Shown here: positions 15,832 through 24,727 of the stretch, in pieces
How the letters are laid out: each line of letters begins with the position of its first letter
How positions within the stretch are numbered: position 1 is the first letter of the stretch
DNA from: Acidimicrobiales bacterium
Lineage (GTDB): Bacteria > Actinomycetota > Acidimicrobiia > Acidimicrobiales > SHLQ01
Reading direction: 5' to 3'
Assembly (NCBI GenBank): GCA_020629635.1
Contig: JAHDCX010000001.1
Location: 387,043-451,042, forward strand
Length of the DNA stretch: 64,000 bases
Notes under the pieces: model-generated
What the model was told of the DNA's origin: nothing
Databases searched by the model: none
Seen by the model: the letters and a program-made list of their open reading frames with translations, nothing else
Made by a program: the position numbers and the translations under genes

Positions 15832-17873
15832 GCGAACGAACCTCATCGAAGCCGCTCGGCGGCGACGAGTTGATGATCGCCGCAGTGATTCTGATTGGCG
15901 GTCTCTCGCTCGGCATCTGGGCGGGAGCCCAGATCGCCACGTTCGCGACAAGCGGGCGCTGGCTCCCAGTGACGATCGGCGACGGGCTCTCGGCAATGCT
16001 CCGGCTCCCGGCCAACGCGTCTGCCCCAGCCATGGCGTGGTCGGCGTCCGTGCGGCGCCTCCTGCCGGGTGCGGTCGCCTACTGGACCGCCACAGTTCTC
16101 GTGATGAGTGCCGAGCTATTCGCCTTGGCATGGGCATGGGTGCGACTCAGTGCGCTGCGCGTCGGTACGCATCGAAGGGAACGACTCGGCGTGCGAGTGG
16201 GAGCTCGGTTGGCCGAGCGATCCGACATGGAGCAGCTCTTCGTCGATGGCGTCGTGCCGGGCCGGTTCATCTTCGGGAGGTTCGCCGGACGTCTGATAGC
16301 GACCGAGTACCCTGCTTCTTCGTCGGCCTCTTCGAGACGACGACGCAAGTCGGTGCGCGGGCGACGAAGCGCCGTGGCCGTGATCGGGCCGAGTCAGTCA
16401 GGCAAGACGGCAACCGTTGTGGCCGGCATCCTCGACTGGGACGGCCCGGCGATTCTGTCGTCGGTCAAGAACGATCTCTTCGACGAGACGGTCGAGCGCC
16501 GCCTCCAGCTGGGCAAGGTCTACGTCTTTGATCCGATGCGAACGATTCCGGAATTGCCTCGTGGCGTGACACGGATCGGGTGGTCGCCGCTGCATGCCGC
16601 TCGAACGGTGCCTGGAGCGATCGAGGTATCGCTCGCGCTACTCGACGCTGCACCGACCGACGGCGTGACGAACGCCAACTACTGGTCGAGTAAGGGACAG
16701 GCATTGCTGTGGCCGATCCTGTTTGCTGCCGCCCACGACTCGAACGCGACGATGGCCAACGTCGTCCGATGGCTCGCATCCCAAGACGGGAACACCGACG
16801 GCGACGCAAGCCAGCCGGGAGCTGCCGCCCCAGTGCCCGAGCAGTTCAGCGAGGTACGCGGCATCCTCGCGCAACTCGGACAGAGCACCGATCGACGAGT
16901 GGCCATTCAGGCGCGGCACGCGCTCGAACAGTTCGACGGCTTCTTCCGGCTCGACCAACGGACCCGCAGCGACATCTACTCGACGTCCCAAACGCTGGTC
17001 CAGCCGTGGGAGGACCCGAACATTTCGTTCGCTTCATCGAGCGCAGCCGGTCCGGTTGCCGACCTCAGCCTCGTGCTCTCCGGTCGGAACACGCTGTACG
17101 TGTCGACACCGCTCAAGGACGCCTCTCGCTACGCCGTCGTGTTCGGCGGATTGCTCGGCTCGCTCCTTCGGGACCAGGCGTACGACGTTGCCAACCGGTA
17201 CCGCAAGCCGCTGCCCGGGCTGCTGTGCGTGATCGACGAGGCCGGCAACACGCCGCTGCGCTGGCTGCCCGAGGTTGCCTCTACCTGTTCAGGCATCGGG
17301 GTGCAGTTGGTGACGGCGTGGCAGTCGAAGGCGCAGATCGATGCGACCTATCAGGCGCAGTCCGGTCCGATGCTCACCAACCATGCGACGAAGATCTTCT
17401 TCGCCGGGGCGTCCGACGTGGAGACGCTGCGGTACGTCACGTTCCTCGGGGGAGAGGAAGAAGTGCAGCAGCGGACGGCCAACGCCGACGCACACCTGGG
17501 CGGCTACCGGCGAGGCGTGGGCGACTCCACGATTCACCGTCCGCTACTCCCCGCCGAGGTGCTCCGCCAGGCCGAACCCGGCAACGCGATCCTGTTCCAC
17601 CAGACGCTGCCACCGGCACACATCGAGGGCCGTTTCGTCGGAACCGACGATCGGCTGACGGCACTGTCGTCCGGTCGCGCCTCGGCGCCCGATCCATGTG
17701 TCGCGGATCTGGCCATGCAGCGGGCGCTCTCTTTCGACTCCACGCCTCCGATCGAGGTGCTGGAGCATCTGGAGACCGAGCGAAGGAGCGCCGCGGTGTC
17801 GACTCCGGCGGAGGCATCTGCGCGTGTGTTTCGACTCCGTGAGCGTCGCCCCGCCCGGGGGATAGACCGCTAA
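15828..17873 (+). CDS. T4SS coupling protein (VirD4/TraG-like)
   Basis: A 681-residue ATPase that links the relaxosome to the secretion channel. Two N-terminal membrane helices (MIAAVILIGGLSLGIWAGA and AYWTATVLVMSAELFALAWA) precede the motor. Walker A is GPSQSGKTATVV (about 188), and Walker B is LLCVIDEAGNTPL. TRSDIYSTSQTLVQPW and GVQLVTAWQSKAQ are typical for TraG-type actinobacterial coupling proteins. The ATG overlaps the stop of the HTH gene. It converges on the relaxase with a 4-base overlap of stop codons. Confidence 0.92.
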   Translation: MSERTSSKPLGGDELMIAAVILIGGLSLGIWAGAQIATFATSGRWLPVTIGDGLSAMLRLPANASAPAMAWSASVRRLLPGAVAYWTATVLVMSAELFALAWAWVRLSALRVGTHRRERLGVRVGARLAERSDMEQLFVDGVVPGRFIFGRFAGRLIATEYPASSSASSRRRRKSVRGRRSAVAVIGPSQSGKTATVVAGILDWDGPAILSSVKNDLFDETVERRLQLGKVYVFDPMRTIPELPRGVTRIGWSPLHAARTVPGAIEVSLALLDAAPTDGVTNANYWSSKGQALLWPILFAAAHDSNATMANVVRWLASQDGNTDGDASQPGAAAPVPEQFSEVRGILAQLGQSTDRRVAIQARHALEQFDGFFRLDQRTRSDIYSTSQTLVQPWEDPNISFASSSAAGPVADLSLVLSGRNTLYVSTPLKDASRYAVVFGGLLGSLLRDQAYDVANRYRKPLPGLLCVIDEAGNTPLRWLPEVASTCSGIGVQLVTAWQSKAQIDATYQAQSGPMLTNHATKIFFAGASDVETLRYVTFLGGEEEVQQRTANADAHLGGYRRGVGDSTIHRPLLPAEVLRQAEPGNAILFHQTLPPAHIEGRFVGTDDRLTALSSGRASAPDPCVADLAMQRALSFDSTPPIEVLEHLETERRSAAVSTPAEASARVFRLRERRPARGIDR

Positions 17874-20800
17874 CGCTCGACTCCTGGAGCTCGGCTCTGC
17901 GATAGGCGGAGAAGGCTGTGCGCAGAGGTCCAGGCCTCGGCCTGAAGTGGATCTTGTGGTCGCCGGCCGAGTGCCAGATTGCCGTCAAGCGATCCTGCGC
18001 TCGGCTCGATTCCCAAGGTTGTGTGGCGGTACGTCTCGATTGAGCGGGCTGCTGAGGTCCACCGGTCAGAGTGATTGGCGGGTCGCTCACCGATCGTCTC
18101 GGTGACGTATCCGGATGGGGAGTCGATGGCGGACCGGATGCGCGGTGCGAGCGCCGCGTCGATGTCCTCGACTCGAGCGACCATGTCGTCCCGGTCGTGC
18201 GATCCGCCGGACCTCACGGTTCGGACGAGGCGGTCTCTCGCCTCGGCAAGTTCAGCGGTCGGGCGTTCGGTGAGGCTGGCCACTCGCGCCGTACGGAGTG
18301 CTTGACTCACGTTGGCGTGTTCCGCTCGCTGGCGATCGTTCGCCCCAACCGGTGCCCATCCCAGAAGATCGGCGTTCCACCGAGCCTCGTAGACCGCTGC
18401 TGCCTCCACCCCGGAGTCCCACCGTTTGCCAAGCGCTGGTTCGGTCGGCCGGGGTCCGAGGTGTTCCACGATTGCCGGGTCGAGCTCGGAGCGGGCGTCG
18501 AAGCGGATGCGCTGCTCGACGATCTTCTCGGCTTGAAGGGTTAGCGGATCGACTGTGGAAGCGAGTTCGGGAAGGGTCAGACGGCTGAGAGCCAGGAGAC
18601 GGTCGATGTCTGCATTGGCGACGGTGGCCAGCTCGGCGCTGTTCTGCTTGCTGAGCTGATCGGTCAGTGCCTCGATCTCGGTGCGCGGGTCTTCGATGCG
18701 GGGAAGCCGAGGGTCGGTGTCGGCGGTGTGTGGTTCGCTGCGAACGGTGTAGATCCGTGCGTCGTGGGTGCCGCGGGTGAGCCCGACATAGACGGCTTCG
18801 GTGCTCGCTGTGTCGGTGGCGACGATGCGACCGGTTCGGTATGTGTCGCCTTGGGCGGCGTGGGAGGTGACGGCGTAGGCGGGTGCGAGTCCGCCGACAA
18901 GGCCGGGGCGGAGCTCGGTGGTGAGCCATTCGTGGGGGACGGTTATCTCGCCCCGGTGTTCGAAGTTGACGATGAGGTTCTCGGTGCCGGGTTCGCCGTC
19001 GATGGCGGTGACGGTGCCCGTGGTGCCGTTGCGGATGTAGGCGGTGCGGTCGTCCTCGGGGTGCAGTTGGGGATTGGGTGCTCGGGCGATGACTTGGTCG
19101 CCGACGTGGAAGGCGGCATCACCGATTCGGATGCCCGGCCCGATGATGGTGCCATCGTGGCGGAGCAGCTGTTGGGCTCGAGCATTGAGGGCTCGGCGTT
19201 CCCGATGGTGCTCGGCGATCATCCGGGTCTGGGCGTCGGGGTTCGTGGACCGGTCGACGTACCAGTCGGCGGCGAGCTGATCGAGCAGTTCTCCGCTGCT
19301 GGCGGCAGTGACGATTCGCTGATTGGTCTCGAGCCGGGCGATGGCCTCGGCGATGCGACCGGCCCGGTAGTCGGTGTTGGCGAGACGCACGTCGGCCATC
19401 TCGGGGATGTTCTGGCGTCGGTTCTGGGTGAGGGTCGGTGTGCGGTCGGGATGTTCGGTGACGAGGTGGGCCCACATGCCTCCGGCTTCGACAGCGCCGT
19501 GCTGGGTGGGGTCGCCGATGGCTCGCATGGCGGCGCCGGCTTGGGAGACGTGGTGGACGAGCCGGGCGTGTGGGCGGTTGCCGAGGGTTGATGCTTCGTC
19601 CACGAGCACGATGGTGTTCGGCTGGAGGATCTGGCGGTCGGCGGTATCGAGGCGAGTGACGAGGCCGGCGACAGTGCGGCTGGGCACCCCGGTCGAGCGC
19701 TCGAGAACTTCTGCGGCCGTGCCGTTCACTGCGGCACCGACGACGTTGTAGCCGGCGGACTCCCATGCACGGGCGGCGACTTCGAGCGCGGCGGTCTTGC
19801 CGGACCCGGCGGGCCCGATGACGGCCTGGAAGCGGTCGCCGGAACCGCAGATCGAACGGACCATCGCAGCCTGGTCATCGCCGAGGCGGTGTCCGGTCGT
19901 TGCCTCCCAGTTCGCGATGGCGGCGTCGATCAAGTGGTCGGGGACGATCGCCGCCTCGGCCTCGTGCCCGCTCTTCCAGCCGTCGGCGATGGTGGTTTCG
20001 AGGCGGACCATGGCCGGGGTCGTGTAGGTGACGGCGTTGCGGTCGACGTGTTGGTGGTCGAGGTTGGTGAGGGGGATGGCAGCGTCGGTGTGGAGCCAGC
20101 GGTCGGCATGGAGCTCGACCTGGTCGGCGGTGAGCCGTCCGCAGGCGTGATCGACGATGGTCTGGATGACGTCGCGTCGGTCGAAGATGGCTTGCTGTTC
20201 GGTGACACCGGTCGGGCCGGAGAGGTGGCGGTCGAGGCGCTGGGTGTCGGCGTCGGTCCACGGGCGTACCGGTTCCGCCGTGACGGCTACCGCGAGCTGA
20301 TCGGGGCCGAAGCCGTGTTGGGCGAGGCGCTCGACCCATCGTTCTCGGAGTTCGTTGAGGTCGACGCTGGTCTCCTTCGAGGCTCGTGTGGCGAGCGCTG
20401 CTTTCTGGCGGGCGAGAGCGGAGTCGGTGCCGAGTTCGGCGGTGAGGTTGAGGATCTGTTCTCGGCGAGTGGACATGGCCCGGATGGCTTCCTCGGGAAC
20501 CCCGGCGACGTTGGCGATGCCTCTGCGGGTGTCGGTCCAACCGATTCCGAGCTGGTTGCAGTGGTGCTGCATCTCTGCCTCGGCGAGGTAGCCGGCAGTG
20601 GTGGCGTTGGCGAAGAGCGAGCGGCTGTCGAGCGCTCGGACCTGTCTGTCCTCGGCGCGCCCCATGTTGGCGATGACGACGTGTTCGTGGAGCTGGGGCT
20701 CGAGTTCCCGGTTGGTCGAGTGGCGGTAGGACGCGGCGATCATCTCGCCGGCTGGTCGGCGGTCGGCCTGGCGTCCGACATAGATGGCGTGGCGTTCGAG

Positions 20801-21529
20801 GTATTCGACGCCTCGGGCGACTCCGGCCTCGAAGGCGTCTTCGCAGAGTTGGCGGGTTGCGGTGTCTCCGGCCGCCCACAGGATCGAAAGGGACTTGGGC
20901 GCCGAGAAGGTGATGTCGTAAGCCATCACCACCTGGGGTTGGTTCCGGGCGGAGATGAATCGTTCGATCTCGGCTCGGGTCACCATCCAGCGGTTGCCGA
21001 CCTTCTCGGCCTCCAGATACGCCTCCTTCGGGCGAGCGGGAGGTGCCTCGCCAGGACCGGGAGGTGGTTCAGCGTCGGAGCGGGAGGTGGATTCTCGGGC
21101 GAGACGGCGCAGGTAGCTGACGTCGACACCTATGGCGTCGGCGGCGACGTCGAGCGTCATGCGCTCGTTCGGGTCGCCCGCAGGAAGGCCTCTCGGGAGG
21201 TGCTTCGCTCGTGCGGATGAGCCAGCGGCGGAGACGAGCTGTTCACCAGTGATTGGGTGCTGACCGAGAAGCGCTCGCCGGAACGTCTCTGGTCCGACGG
21301 TGCTTCCGAGGTCGGCTGTGCCGTCGCCTCGCCATCGCCCGGGCTGCTCGGGAGAGTCGGAGTAGTAGGAGCCGGGCGATGAGCTTGCGCCGAGCTGTGG
21401 TTCGGCGGCTGCCGATCCCGCCTTGGATCGAACTGACGCGTTCCCACCCTCGAGGTAGTTGACGATGTCGTTGGCGGCGTTGCGAGTGCGGTCGGGTGAA
21501 GCGCCGAGCGCCGTGACGCTCACGTGCAT
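17870..21529 (-). CDS. MobF relaxase-helicase (TrwC/TraI-like)
   Basis: A 1219-residue relaxase that nicks oriT and unwinds the transferred strand. The start MHVSVTALGAS (ATG at 21529) fits MobF N-termini; the longer open frame upstream is not used. Candidate catalytic tyrosines are Tyr55-Tyr56 before GRWRGDG. The histidine triad is H270 and H281-x-H283 (LHEHVVIANM). Between them, residues of about 124-195 carry an inserted excisionase-like HTH (AADAIGVDVSYLRRLA to WMVTRAEIERFI). The helicase part has Walker A GPAGSGKT (572-579), VLVDEAS (641-647) and a C-terminal TSHAAQG-GLTRG pair. It should be fully functional. Confidence 0.95.
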   Translation of the reverse strand: MHVSVTALGASPDRTRNAANDIVNYLEGGNASVRSKAGSAAAEPQLGASSSPGSYYSDSPEQPGRWRGDGTADLGSTVGPETFRRALLGQHPITGEQLVSAAGSSARAKHLPRGLPAGDPNERMTLDVAADAIGVDVSYLRRLARESTSRSDAEPPPGPGEAPPARPKEAYLEAEKVGNRWMVTRAEIERFISARNQPQVVMAYDITFSAPKSLSILWAAGDTATRQLCEDAFEAGVARGVEYLERHAIYVGRQADRRPAGEMIAASYRHSTNRELEPQLHEHVVIANMGRAEDRQVRALDSRSLFANATTAGYLAEAEMQHHCNQLGIGWTDTRRGIANVAGVPEEAIRAMSTRREQILNLTAELGTDSALARQKAALATRASKETSVDLNELRERWVERLAQHGFGPDQLAVAVTAEPVRPWTDADTQRLDRHLSGPTGVTEQQAIFDRRDVIQTIVDHACGRLTADQVELHADRWLHTDAAIPLTNLDHQHVDRNAVTYTTPAMVRLETTIADGWKSGHEAEAAIVPDHLIDAAIANWEATTGHRLGDDQAAMVRSICGSGDRFQAVIGPAGSGKTAALEVAARAWESAGYNVVGAAVNGTAAEVLERSTGVPSRTVAGLVTRLDTADRQILQPNTIVLVDEASTLGNRPHARLVHHVSQAGAAMRAIGDPTQHGAVEAGGMWAHLVTEHPDRTPTLTQNRRQNIPEMADVRLANTDYRAGRIAEAIARLETNQRIVTAASSGELLDQLAADWYVDRSTNPDAQTRMIAEHHRERRALNARAQQLLRHDGTIIGPGIRIGDAAFHVGDQVIARAPNPQLHPEDDRTAYIRNGTTGTVTAIDGEPGTENLIVNFEHRGEITVPHEWLTTELRPGLVGGLAPAYAVTSHAAQGDTYRTGRIVATDTASTEAVYVGLTRGTHDARIYTVRSEPHTADTDPRLPRIEDPRTEIEALTDQLSKQNSAELATVANADIDRLLALSRLTLPELASTVDPLTLQAEKIVEQRIRFDARSELDPAIVEHLGPRPTEPALGKRWDSGVEAAAVYEARWNADLLGWAPVGANDRQRAEHANVSQALRTARVASLTERPTAELAEARDRLVRTVRSGGSHDRDDMVARVEDIDAALAPRIRSAIDSPSGYVTETIGERPANHSDRWTSAARSIETYRHTTLGIEPSAGSLDGNLALGRRPQDPLQAEAWTSAHSLLRLSQSRAPGVER

Positions 21530-21784
21530 GTGGCGCCGCTGGTTGGCTTCGGAGGCATGCGGGCCCAGGGACGAGATCGAGTGTCGGGGCGCGACCGAGG
21601 TCGGCATTGCTCGGTGGCGAGTGGCAGCTCCCACAGGTGCAGGTCCGACAGGACCTGCCGTTGTGTCTCCACGTTTTCCTGAGTCGCGGGAGATGGTGGC
21701 GAGGGGGAGCGGTCTGGGCCTGAGCGCAGCTCGCCGACTCGCTGCGGGCGGGTTCCTGTCGCAGCCGGTTCCTACGGTGACGGC

Positions 21785-22357
21785 ATGGGTGAGAAGGAGA
21801 GTGAGCGGCGAAGAGATGAGCGGGTGCAGGACGAGGTACTGGGCGCGTTGCAGCGGATCCTCGACGTGTTGCACGACGTGAGTGATGGCATCCAGGAACT
21901 GAGGCGGTTGCTGATGGAGAGCTCGTCACGAGCGGGCCCGACGCCGACAGAGGCTCCCGGGCCGCTGCTGCTGTCGATCGACGGCGCAGCCGAGTTGATC
22001 GGTGTCTCATCGTCCTCGATGCGTCGGATGTGCGATGCGAGCTACGGGCCGACGACGGTTCGGATCGGTAGTCGGATCTACCTACATCGAGTCGACCTCG
22101 ATCAGTGGCTCGAGGAGGCTCGCCATCGACCGGGAGGTGAGATGTTGCGATGGAGGGACGCTCCATCGCCGGGCCGGGTTGGGTCAACGGTCCCGAAGGC
22201 GAAGCGAGCTGGTGACGAGGCCTGGTGTTCGGGGTCACACTCGGAGCCTCGGTCGGCTTCGGCGTACTCGGGTCGTGGGGTCTGTCGAGCGTGTGGCGAC
22301 GATGTGTTGATCAACCAGAGCGGACTTCCTCGCAAGCACCGTCGCTGGCGGCGGTGA
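21785..22357 (+). CDS. Excisionase/MerR-like HTH DNA-binding protein
   Basis: A 190-residue protein. A charged N-terminal coiled coil (residues 1-45) is followed by an excisionase-type winged HTH: LLSIDGAAELIGVSSSSMRR then VRIGSRIYLHRVDLDQWLE. The C-terminus has a possible zinc pair, CRACGDD, and a basic RKHRRWRR tail. It is divergent from the relaxase, so it may regulate it or bind oriT as an accessory relaxosome protein. Confidence 0.75.
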   Translation: MGEKESERRRDERVQDEVLGALQRILDVLHDVSDGIQELRRLLMESSSRAGPTPTEAPGPLLLSIDGAAELIGVSSSSMRRMCDASYGPTTVRIGSRIYLHRVDLDQWLEEARHRPGGEMLRWRDAPSPGRVGSTVPKAKRAGDEAWCSGSHSEPRSASAYSGRGVCRACGDDVLINQSGLPRKHRRWRR

Positions 22358-22367
22358 ACGCGCCCCA

Positions 22368-22396
22368 GGGCGGGCCCGGAGGTTCCGGGCCCGCCC
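22368..22396. terminator. Bidirectional hairpin between convergent genes
   Basis: A perfect 13-bp inverted repeat (GGGCGGGCCCGGA and its complement) with a 3-base loop lies between the convergent stops of the HTH gene and ssb. There is no long T-run, as is usual for actinobacterial terminators. Confidence 0.8.
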
Positions 22397-22408
22397 GCCG
22401 GCCGTGGC

Positions 22409-22753
22409 CTAGAAGGCTTCCTCGCCGGGCTTGGGCTCCTCGGTGGACTTGGTCTTGGGGCCGTCGAGGTAGCTGACCTGGTTGGCGATGACTTCGTAGC
22501 GTTCCCGGTTGTTGCCGTCGTCGTCGGTCCAGGTGTTGTGGTTGAGGCGTCCGGCGATGGCGACGAGTCGGCCTTTGGAGAGCCACTTGGCGTCGTTCTC
22601 GCCTCGGGTGCCGAAACTGACGATGGTGATGAAGTCGGCGCCGTCGGTTCCGATCCGGTCGACAGCGATGCGGTAGCGGCAGATCGGGTTGCCCTTGGGG
22701 GCGCTGAGTTCGGGATCTGCGGTGAGGCGGCCGATGAGGGTGAGCTGGTTCAT
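22409..22753 (-). CDS. ssb: Single-stranded DNA-binding protein (second copy)
   Basis: A 114-residue OB-fold SSB beginning MNQLTLIGRLTADPELSA, with FGTRGENDAKWLSKG and LVAIAGRLNHNTW. The ATG at 22753 is preceded by GAAGGAAC; the upstream in-frame ATG gives an unrelated leader. The tail (EEPKPGEEAF) is acidic with a terminal Phe, like the partner-binding tip of standard SSBs, unlike the copy at 6603. It belongs to the leftward group with the HTH and ArdC-like genes. Confidence 0.93.
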   Translation of the reverse strand: MNQLTLIGRLTADPELSAPKGNPICRYRIAVDRIGTDGADFITIVSFGTRGENDAKWLSKGRLVAIAGRLNHNTWTDDDGNNRERYEVIANQVSYLDGPKTKSTEEPKPGEEAF

Positions 22754-23296
22754 GTCTGTTGTTCCTTCGCTTGTTGGTGGTGCCCTTGGTGGGCTTGTTG
22801 GGACGGCGAAGGCCACAGGGGAAAGCGGACGGTCAAGGGCGACCGCAGGTCGAGCGAGGAGACTCCGGCGGACCTCGGAGCCGAGCGGAGACGTGTCGGA
22901 GCGTCCCCGGAGGGGCGGTGAGAATGCTGGAGCCGGAATACCGCAGTGGTCCTTGACCGGCCGCGGCCTGTGGCAGCGTGTCGGCTCGGCAAAGCACACC
23001 GGGGGCGGCCACCTGAAGCGATCGGGGCGGGAGATGAACCGGCGCTCTTGTCGGGTGCATTGTGCTGTCCGGGCTCAGTGGACCTTGGTGGCCGGAGGTG
23101 CTGCGGTCTTCGGCGGCGAATGGCTCGAGGTCGTCGGCGTCGGGTGGCACGGCTCGGCGGGTGAGCTCGAGGAGGTGACGCGCTCGGGCCTCGGAGCGGG
23201 CTCTTCGGGGACGCAGGTATCTCAGCTACGGCGTGCTGTCGACGTCGCGGCGTCGGGATGGGGCGGGGCACCGTCGGCTGGGTGAGCGGCGTCGGG
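22754..23296. other. 540-base stretch without a convincing gene
   Basis: Between ssb and the small HTH gene. All frames give Pro/Arg-rich translations typical of high-GC noise. One leftward stretch around 23060-23215 (RARSEARARHLLELTRRAV) looks briefly helical, but it lacks a start and is closed by a TAG upstream. It may be a long leader or a decayed gene. Confidence 0.5.
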
Positions 23297-23518
23297 TCAG
23301 ACGTCGTGCCAGTCGGCCCAGATGTTGAGCGGGTGGTAGCCGAGCATGACGGCGGCGTTGTCGGCTTGTTCGTCGGTGAGTCCGTTGGTGCGCCAGCGGG
23401 TGACGGTGCGTCGGGCGACGCCGATGCGGGCGGCGAGGGTGCCGATGGGTGGGTGGCCGGCGGCGGCGAGGAGCGGGTCGAGGGGCCAGCGGACTCGGGT
23501 GAGTGTCTGGTGGCTCAT
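23297..23518 (-). CDS. Small HTH protein
   Basis: A 73-residue protein with a clear helix-turn-helix, GTLAARIGVARRTVTRWRTN, followed by GLTDEQADNAAVMLGYHP and ending NIWADWHDV. It resembles small phage or plasmid DNA-binding proteins that read Trp-containing host-range or replication genes. It overlaps the upstream ArdC-like gene by ATGA, so the two are co-translated and it may autoregulate the operon. Confidence 0.75.
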   Translation of the reverse strand: MSHQTLTRVRWPLDPLLAAAGHPPIGTLAARIGVARRTVTRWRTNGLTDEQADNAAVMLGYHPLNIWADWHDV

Positions 23519-24393
23519 CGTCCGACCTCGGGGTCGGGCTGGAATGAGTGGAGGTAGTCAACGGCGGCTTGTGCTTTGGCTGCGACGGCGAAGAGTGCCT
23601 TGGGGTCGGCGTTGAGGATCTTGAGCCAGTGAGCGAGGTAGCTGGCGTGGTCGTCTCGGGGGCTGTTGGTGACGCCGAGGCTGGCGCATGCGATGGCGGC
23701 GCCGAGTTCGGCGACGAGCTCTTCGGCGGCGTAGGCGCCGTCTCCGAATCGTCCGGTGAGGTCTCGTGCGAGTCGGCTGTGGTGGCCGGTCCAGTGGGTG
23801 AGTTCGTGGCAGGTGGTGGAGTAGTAGGCCTCGGCGTCGATGAACTGTTCGGGCTCCGGGAGCTCGATGCGGTCTCGGGCGGGTTGGTAGGCGGCGTGGT
23901 TGTGGCCGAAGGTGATGTCTGCGCCGGTGTTGGAGATGAACGCCTCAGCTGCGGCGTGGCGCTCGATGACGGTGCGGGTGGGGGGAGTGGGTGCGGTCCA
24001 GCCGTCGACCTGTGCGGCGTTGAATACCGAGTAGACCCGTGGGACGAGCGTCCGCCGGTTCTCGTCGTCGCTCGCCGGGGCGGACTGGGTCTCTTTGGTC
24101 TTGGCGGGGACCCATTTGACGATGCGGGCGGAGCGTTCGCCTTTGCGGACCTGGGCGTCGAGGTCGGCCCATTGCTTGTAGGTGGCCCACCATCCGGTCG
24201 GGTGGTCGGCGTCGATGGCCTCGACGGCGAGGGTGAGGGTGTTGGCGCCTCGGTAGTGGTTGCCGGTGGCGGCGTTGCGGACGTCGAACACGCCGGGGAC
24301 GGTGTGACATGGCATGCGCCAGGTGCCGGGGCCGGTCTCGATTTGGTCGACGAGTCGGGCGGTGACCTGGGTGGCGAGGTCGGTGTAGTTCAT
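23515..24393 (-). CDS. ardC: ArdC-like antirestriction protein
   Basis: A 292-residue protein. The N-terminal ArdC-type single-strand-DNA-binding domain covers MNYTDLATQVTARLVDQIET, then RNAATGNHYRGANTLTL and WATYKQWADLDAQVRKGE. The C-terminal zincin-like peptidase domain has the zinc motif CHELTHWTGH and the downstream glutamate helix AAEELVAELGAA. ArdC proteins protect incoming conjugative DNA from host restriction in the new cell. The position in the early-type leftward operon with an SSB and an HTH protein fits that job. Confidence 0.92.
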   Translation of the reverse strand: MNYTDLATQVTARLVDQIETGPGTWRMPCHTVPGVFDVRNAATGNHYRGANTLTLAVEAIDADHPTGWWATYKQWADLDAQVRKGERSARIVKWVPAKTKETQSAPASDDENRRTLVPRVYSVFNAAQVDGWTAPTPPTRTVIERHAAAEAFISNTGADITFGHNHAAYQPARDRIELPEPEQFIDAEAYYSTTCHELTHWTGHHSRLARDLTGRFGDGAYAAEELVAELGAAIACASLGVTNSPRDDHASYLAHWLKILNADPKALFAVAAKAQAAVDYLHSFQPDPEVGR

Positions 24394-24421
24394 CGGTGAT
24401 ACCCCTGTTGGGCTTCTGCCG

Positions 24422-24446
24422 GAAGCGCAGCGCTGCGCTGCGCTTC
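24422..24446. repeat. Perfect 12-bp inverted repeat upstream of the ArdC-like gene
   Basis: GAAGCGCAGCGC, one base, then its exact complement. It lies 29 bases upstream of the ArdC-like start. It could be an operator for the small HTH protein or a hairpin ending the copper ATPase transcript. The remainder of the gap to 24727 shows no gene. Confidence 0.75.
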
Positions 24447-24727
24447 ATGGCCGCCCATCACCGCTGGCGGACCCCGGCGTCCAGCCCCACCCACGGACCG
24501 CTCACCGAACGCGATCCCTCACCGATTCATGTGGGCCCCACGGGGAGCGGGGCCATGACCGCAGCAGCCGAGCGGAGTTGGTGAAGCCCGGACACGAACG
24601 GCGGGTGGGGCTTGACGCCGGACCCCAGGTCCGGCGGCGGTAGCAGCACCAATGTGGGCCGTACGAAGGCTGTTCCCAGGTGAGCCGAGTGGGGCGATTC
24701 GTCCGCCACCGGCTTCGTTGCCGTTGA

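Noticed and set aside
18728-21220. Long plus-strand frames opposite the relaxase
   Set aside because: Gly/Val/Asp-rich mirror translations of a real gene on the other strand; no family match and no ribosome site.
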